A DNA stretch of 7,142 nucleotides, from positions 1-7,142 of the forward strand of contig CALFXQ010000326.1 in the NCBI GenBank assembly GCA_937958285.1, written 5' to 3'. Origin of the DNA: an uncultured Fusibacter sp. (GTDB lineage: Bacteria; Bacillota; Clostridia; Peptostreptococcales; Acidaminobacteraceae). How positions within the stretch are numbered: position 1 is the first letter of the stretch; every line of letters starts with the position of its first letter. A program made the position numbers and the translations under genes. The notes below the pieces were generated by a model. That model did not search any database. It saw only the letters and a list, made by a program, of their open reading frames with translations, and was not told the origin of the DNA. Below are positions 4,822 to 7,142 of the stretch, piece by piece.

Positions 4822-7065
4822 ATGACTGAACTATTAGCGCCAGCGGGGAGTATGGATGCTTTAAAAGCCGCAATTTCCAATGGCTGTGATGCAATATATT
4901 TGGGTATGCAAAAGTTTGGTGCCCGTGCATATTCTTCAAATTTCGATTTAGAATCCTTAAGAGAGGCCCTTGAATATGCGCATCTCAGGGATGTTAAAAT
5001 CTACATCACTATGAATACGATTGTGTTTGAAAACGAAATTGAAGAGATGAAAGAACAGATGCAACAGCTCAATGAAATAGGGGTTGATGGCATAATTGTT
5101 CAAGATTTAGCAGCCTTCGACTATGTGGTAAAGAACTTCGTAGATATGGAAGTACACTGTTCAACGCAAATGGGAATCGATGACTTGGATGGGACTTTGT
5201 TGTTTAAATCACTAGGGGCAAAAAGAGTGGTTTTGTCTCGTGAGGTGCCCATAGATAAAGTCAAAGAAATTAGAAGGCTTGCAAAGATTCCCCTCGAGAT
5301 TTTTGTGCACGGCGCGCTTTGTGTTTCTTACTCAGGAAACTGCTTGATGTCGGGTTTGATTGGATATCGCAGTGGCAATCGCGGAAGATGTGTGGGCTCT
5401 TGCCGTAAAGAATATGAGCTTATCGATACTTCAAATGGCTCTGTTGTTGCAAAAAACTACATCCTTTCTACAAAGGACTTAAATACCATCGCGCACATAG
5501 AAGATTTAAGAGACATTGATTCTTTAAAAATTGAAGGGCGCATGAAAGAGCCTGCATATGTTGCCAATGTAGTTTCGAAGTATCGCAAGGCCTTAGATCA
5601 TCAGGTTACCGAAGAAGACAAAGTGAATTTGAGCAAGACCTTTAATCGTACTTTTACCAAGGGTTATCTGTTTAATGAGTCAAAAAAAGAGATAACAAAT
5701 GTCTCGAGACCCAATAACTACGGTTTGCAAATTGGAAGAATTACAAAGCGCGTAAAAGATATGTACGAAGTTTCCCTGAGTCGCCCTTTGAATCAAAATG
5801 ATATTATCCGCATTAATCACAATGGCGAGGATGTGATTTTATCTGTTGTTAAGCTATACGATAAAGAAGGCAACTTAATCAACAAGGCAGACGAAGTGTG
5901 CTATATCAAAATGAAAGAAACGGTGTCTAAGGGCGATCTTGTCTATGTTACAAAAGATTTTAATTATTATAAGGTGCTAGAAGCATCCGTCGAAAATGAA
6001 TTTAGACGCTTTAGTTTAGATATCCGCGTCTATGCACATGCGGATTCAAAGTTGATTATCGATGCAGAGGGACTAGGTTTTCATTATCACTACCAAAGTG
6101 ATGAAATCCTTGGAGAAGCAATCAATAATCCCACCACAAAAGAAATGGTAATCAAACAGTTTTCAAGGCTAAACGACACAATATTTGAGATGAATCACGT
6201 AGAATTTGAAGAGCACAATGTATTTATTCCTGCTAAACTTCTAAATTCAGCTAGACGAGAAATAGTCGAGGGCCTTTACAATTTAAAGCTCAATAGCCAA
6301 AAGAAAAGAACAAAGGCATTAAGGGATAGAGATAAAATTGCTTTCACATCAAATAAACCTTATCTTACGGCCACAGTAACCAATAAGGCACAATATGAAG
6401 TCTGTGAGCGCATGGGTATAACAGAGATTTACTATGAGAACATAATCAGAAGAAATCAAATCTCATATCGTGAAAGAGAAGGGCAGCTTCTTATTGGGGG
6501 CTATGGCGGGATTTATCATTATAAAGACACCAATCCATTTGTCTGTGATTACTCATTAAATGTAGTCAATGCAACGAGCTGCTATGAACTTTACAAATTA
6601 GGTGCGAAGAGGGTTACGTTGTCTTACGAATTGAATAAGAATCAAATTGAAGATTTAATGCACAGGTATATTCAAGAAAACGATGGACCTCCTGCACTGG
6701 AAATGATCGTTTATGGCAAGGCACCTCTGCTCTTTACAAAGTATTGCCCGCTCGAAAAAGAAAAGCTCTGTGGCCAGTGTAGAACAAAGCACTTTGCCCT
6801 AAAAGATGAACATGGAACCTTCCCAGTTCTTTGTCATGAGGATTGTACCACGACGATTTTAAATGGAAAAACCCTCAATCTGCTAGACGAAATGCAGGGG
6901 ATAGATGGCGTCGAAGCCTTTAGATTGAACTTTACATTAGAATCAAGTAAAGAGGTCGAAGAGATTATATTTTTGGCTAAAGGTAAGTTAAGCAACTCGC
7001 TACACAAAAGTGTTTTCAACCCAGAGACCGATACTAGGGGGCACTTTAACAAAGAGATTATGTAG
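4822..7065 (+). CDS. U32 family protein with DUF3656-type region (RlhA/TrhP-like RNA hydroxylation)
   Basis: The ATG at 4822 follows GGAGGAG (4812-4818); an in-frame TTG at 4810 overlaps that site. The 747-aa protein opens with LLAPAGSMDALKAAISNGCDAIYLG, the start of the U32 barrel. The U32 signature lies at about residues 158-198 (EIFVHGALC, SYSGNC, NRGRC, CRKEY), with Cys167, 174, 190 and 194 in conserved positions, probably Fe-S ligands; LKIEGRMKEPAYV follows near 235-247. The middle (about 375-500) corresponds to the DUF3656 part, and the C-terminal third carries a second cysteine group (C642, C650, C653, C671, C675) and the family ending TRGHF. Although named peptidases, characterised E. 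coli members RlhA (23S rRNA) and TrhP (tRNA) hydroxylate pyrimidines using prephenate-dependent chemistry. The DUF3656 region favours RlhA-like over TrhP-like, but the target here is not determinable. It is a complete protein of usual length for Bacillota homologues. Confidence 0.9.
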   Translation: MTELLAPAGSMDALKAAISNGCDAIYLGMQKFGARAYSSNFDLESLREALEYAHLRDVKIYITMNTIVFENEIEEMKEQMQQLNEIGVDGIIVQDLAAFDYVVKNFVDMEVHCSTQMGIDDLDGTLLFKSLGAKRVVLSREVPIDKVKEIRRLAKIPLEIFVHGALCVSYSGNCLMSGLIGYRSGNRGRCVGSCRKEYELIDTSNGSVVAKNYILSTKDLNTIAHIEDLRDIDSLKIEGRMKEPAYVANVVSKYRKALDHQVTEEDKVNLSKTFNRTFTKGYLFNESKKEITNVSRPNNYGLQIGRITKRVKDMYEVSLSRPLNQNDIIRINHNGEDVILSVVKLYDKEGNLINKADEVCYIKMKETVSKGDLVYVTKDFNYYKVLEASVENEFRRFSLDIRVYAHADSKLIIDAEGLGFHYHYQSDEILGEAINNPTTKEMVIKQFSRLNDTIFEMNHVEFEEHNVFIPAKLLNSARREIVEGLYNLKLNSQKKRTKALRDRDKIAFTSNKPYLTATVTNKAQYEVCERMGITEIYYENIIRRNQISYREREGQLLIGGYGGIYHYKDTNPFVCDYSLNVVNATSCYELYKLGAKRVTLSYELNKNQIEDLMHRYIQENDGPPALEMIVYGKAPLLFTKYCPLEKEKLCGQCRTKHFALKDEHGTFPVLCHEDCTTTILNGKTLNLLDEMQGIDGVEAFRLNFTLESSKEVEEIIFLAKGKLSNSLHKSVFNPETDTRGHFNKEIM

Positions 7066-7142
7066 CCATGCATTTACAAAATACTTTTCAAATGATCTAG
7101 AATCCTCTAACTTAAAATGTTTTTGCGATAAAAATTCAACAA
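7066..7142. other. Short AT-rich intergenic end of window
   Basis: The 77 bases after the U32 stop codon show no convincing terminator hairpin, promoter or start site. Transcription may continue into a downstream gene beyond the window. Confidence 0.5.

Noticed and set aside
6834..7073. 79-aa minus-strand frame at the window end
   Set aside because: It is antisense to the conserved C-terminus of the U32 gene, has no promoter or ribosome binding site, and its translation has no recognisable features.

Overview
The window looks like a chromosomal segment of a low-to-moderate GC Bacillota (Firmicutes), probably an anaerobic Clostridia- or Erysipelotrichia-like lineage. The reasons are strong GGAGG-type ribosome binding sites on every gene, textbook sigma-A promoters, a purine-class riboswitch, a GH73-type wall hydrolase, and protein styles typical of that phylum (NadE, COG2509-type FAD dehydrogenase, U32/DUF3656). 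TGA serves as a genuine stop at 4687-4689, followed at once by a terminator, so a UGA=Trp mollicute code is unlikely. The genus cannot be fixed from the sequence alone. No rRNA, tRNA, CRISPR, transposase or phage gene is visible.

Layout. (1) Positions 3-1160, plus strand: 3' part of a gene fusing an isochorismatase/nicotinamidase-like cysteine hydrolase to an ammonia-dependent NAD synthetase. (2) 1224-1462, plus: a near-consensus promoter, an AGGAGG site and a 59-aa unknown protein too short for routine calling. (3) 1471-1587: a long nested inverted repeat between convergent genes, probably a bidirectional terminator. (4) 1574-3013, minus: a COG2509-type FAD-dependent dehydrogenase with a four-cysteine cluster. 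Its leader (3032-3098, minus) folds as a guanine-class purine riboswitch aptamer behind a TTGATT-17-TATAAT promoter. (5) 3099-3407: an intergenic stretch with the two diverging promoters and a perfect 12-bp palindrome. (6) 3408-3803 and 3874-4689, plus: a bitopic membrane coiled-coil protein and a membrane-anchored glucosaminidase, probably one cell-envelope operon, closed by a strong terminator at 4689-4726. (7) 4822-7065, plus: a 747-aa U32/DUF3656 protein of the RlhA/TrhP RNA-hydroxylation type with its own promoter.

Functional reading. The most interesting points are two. First, the hydrolase-NadE fusion: the first domain would release ammonia and the second consumes ammonia, a possible counterpart of the glutaminase-NadE architecture, with nicotinamide as ammonia donor. 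Second, a guanine aptamer controls an orphan flavoprotein rather than an obvious purine gene; both aptamer loops are one base shorter than usual, and no intrinsic terminator lies before the start codon, which suggests translational control. The remaining genes look like ordinary housekeeping or envelope functions. All functional statements rest on motif recognition by eye, not on database searches.
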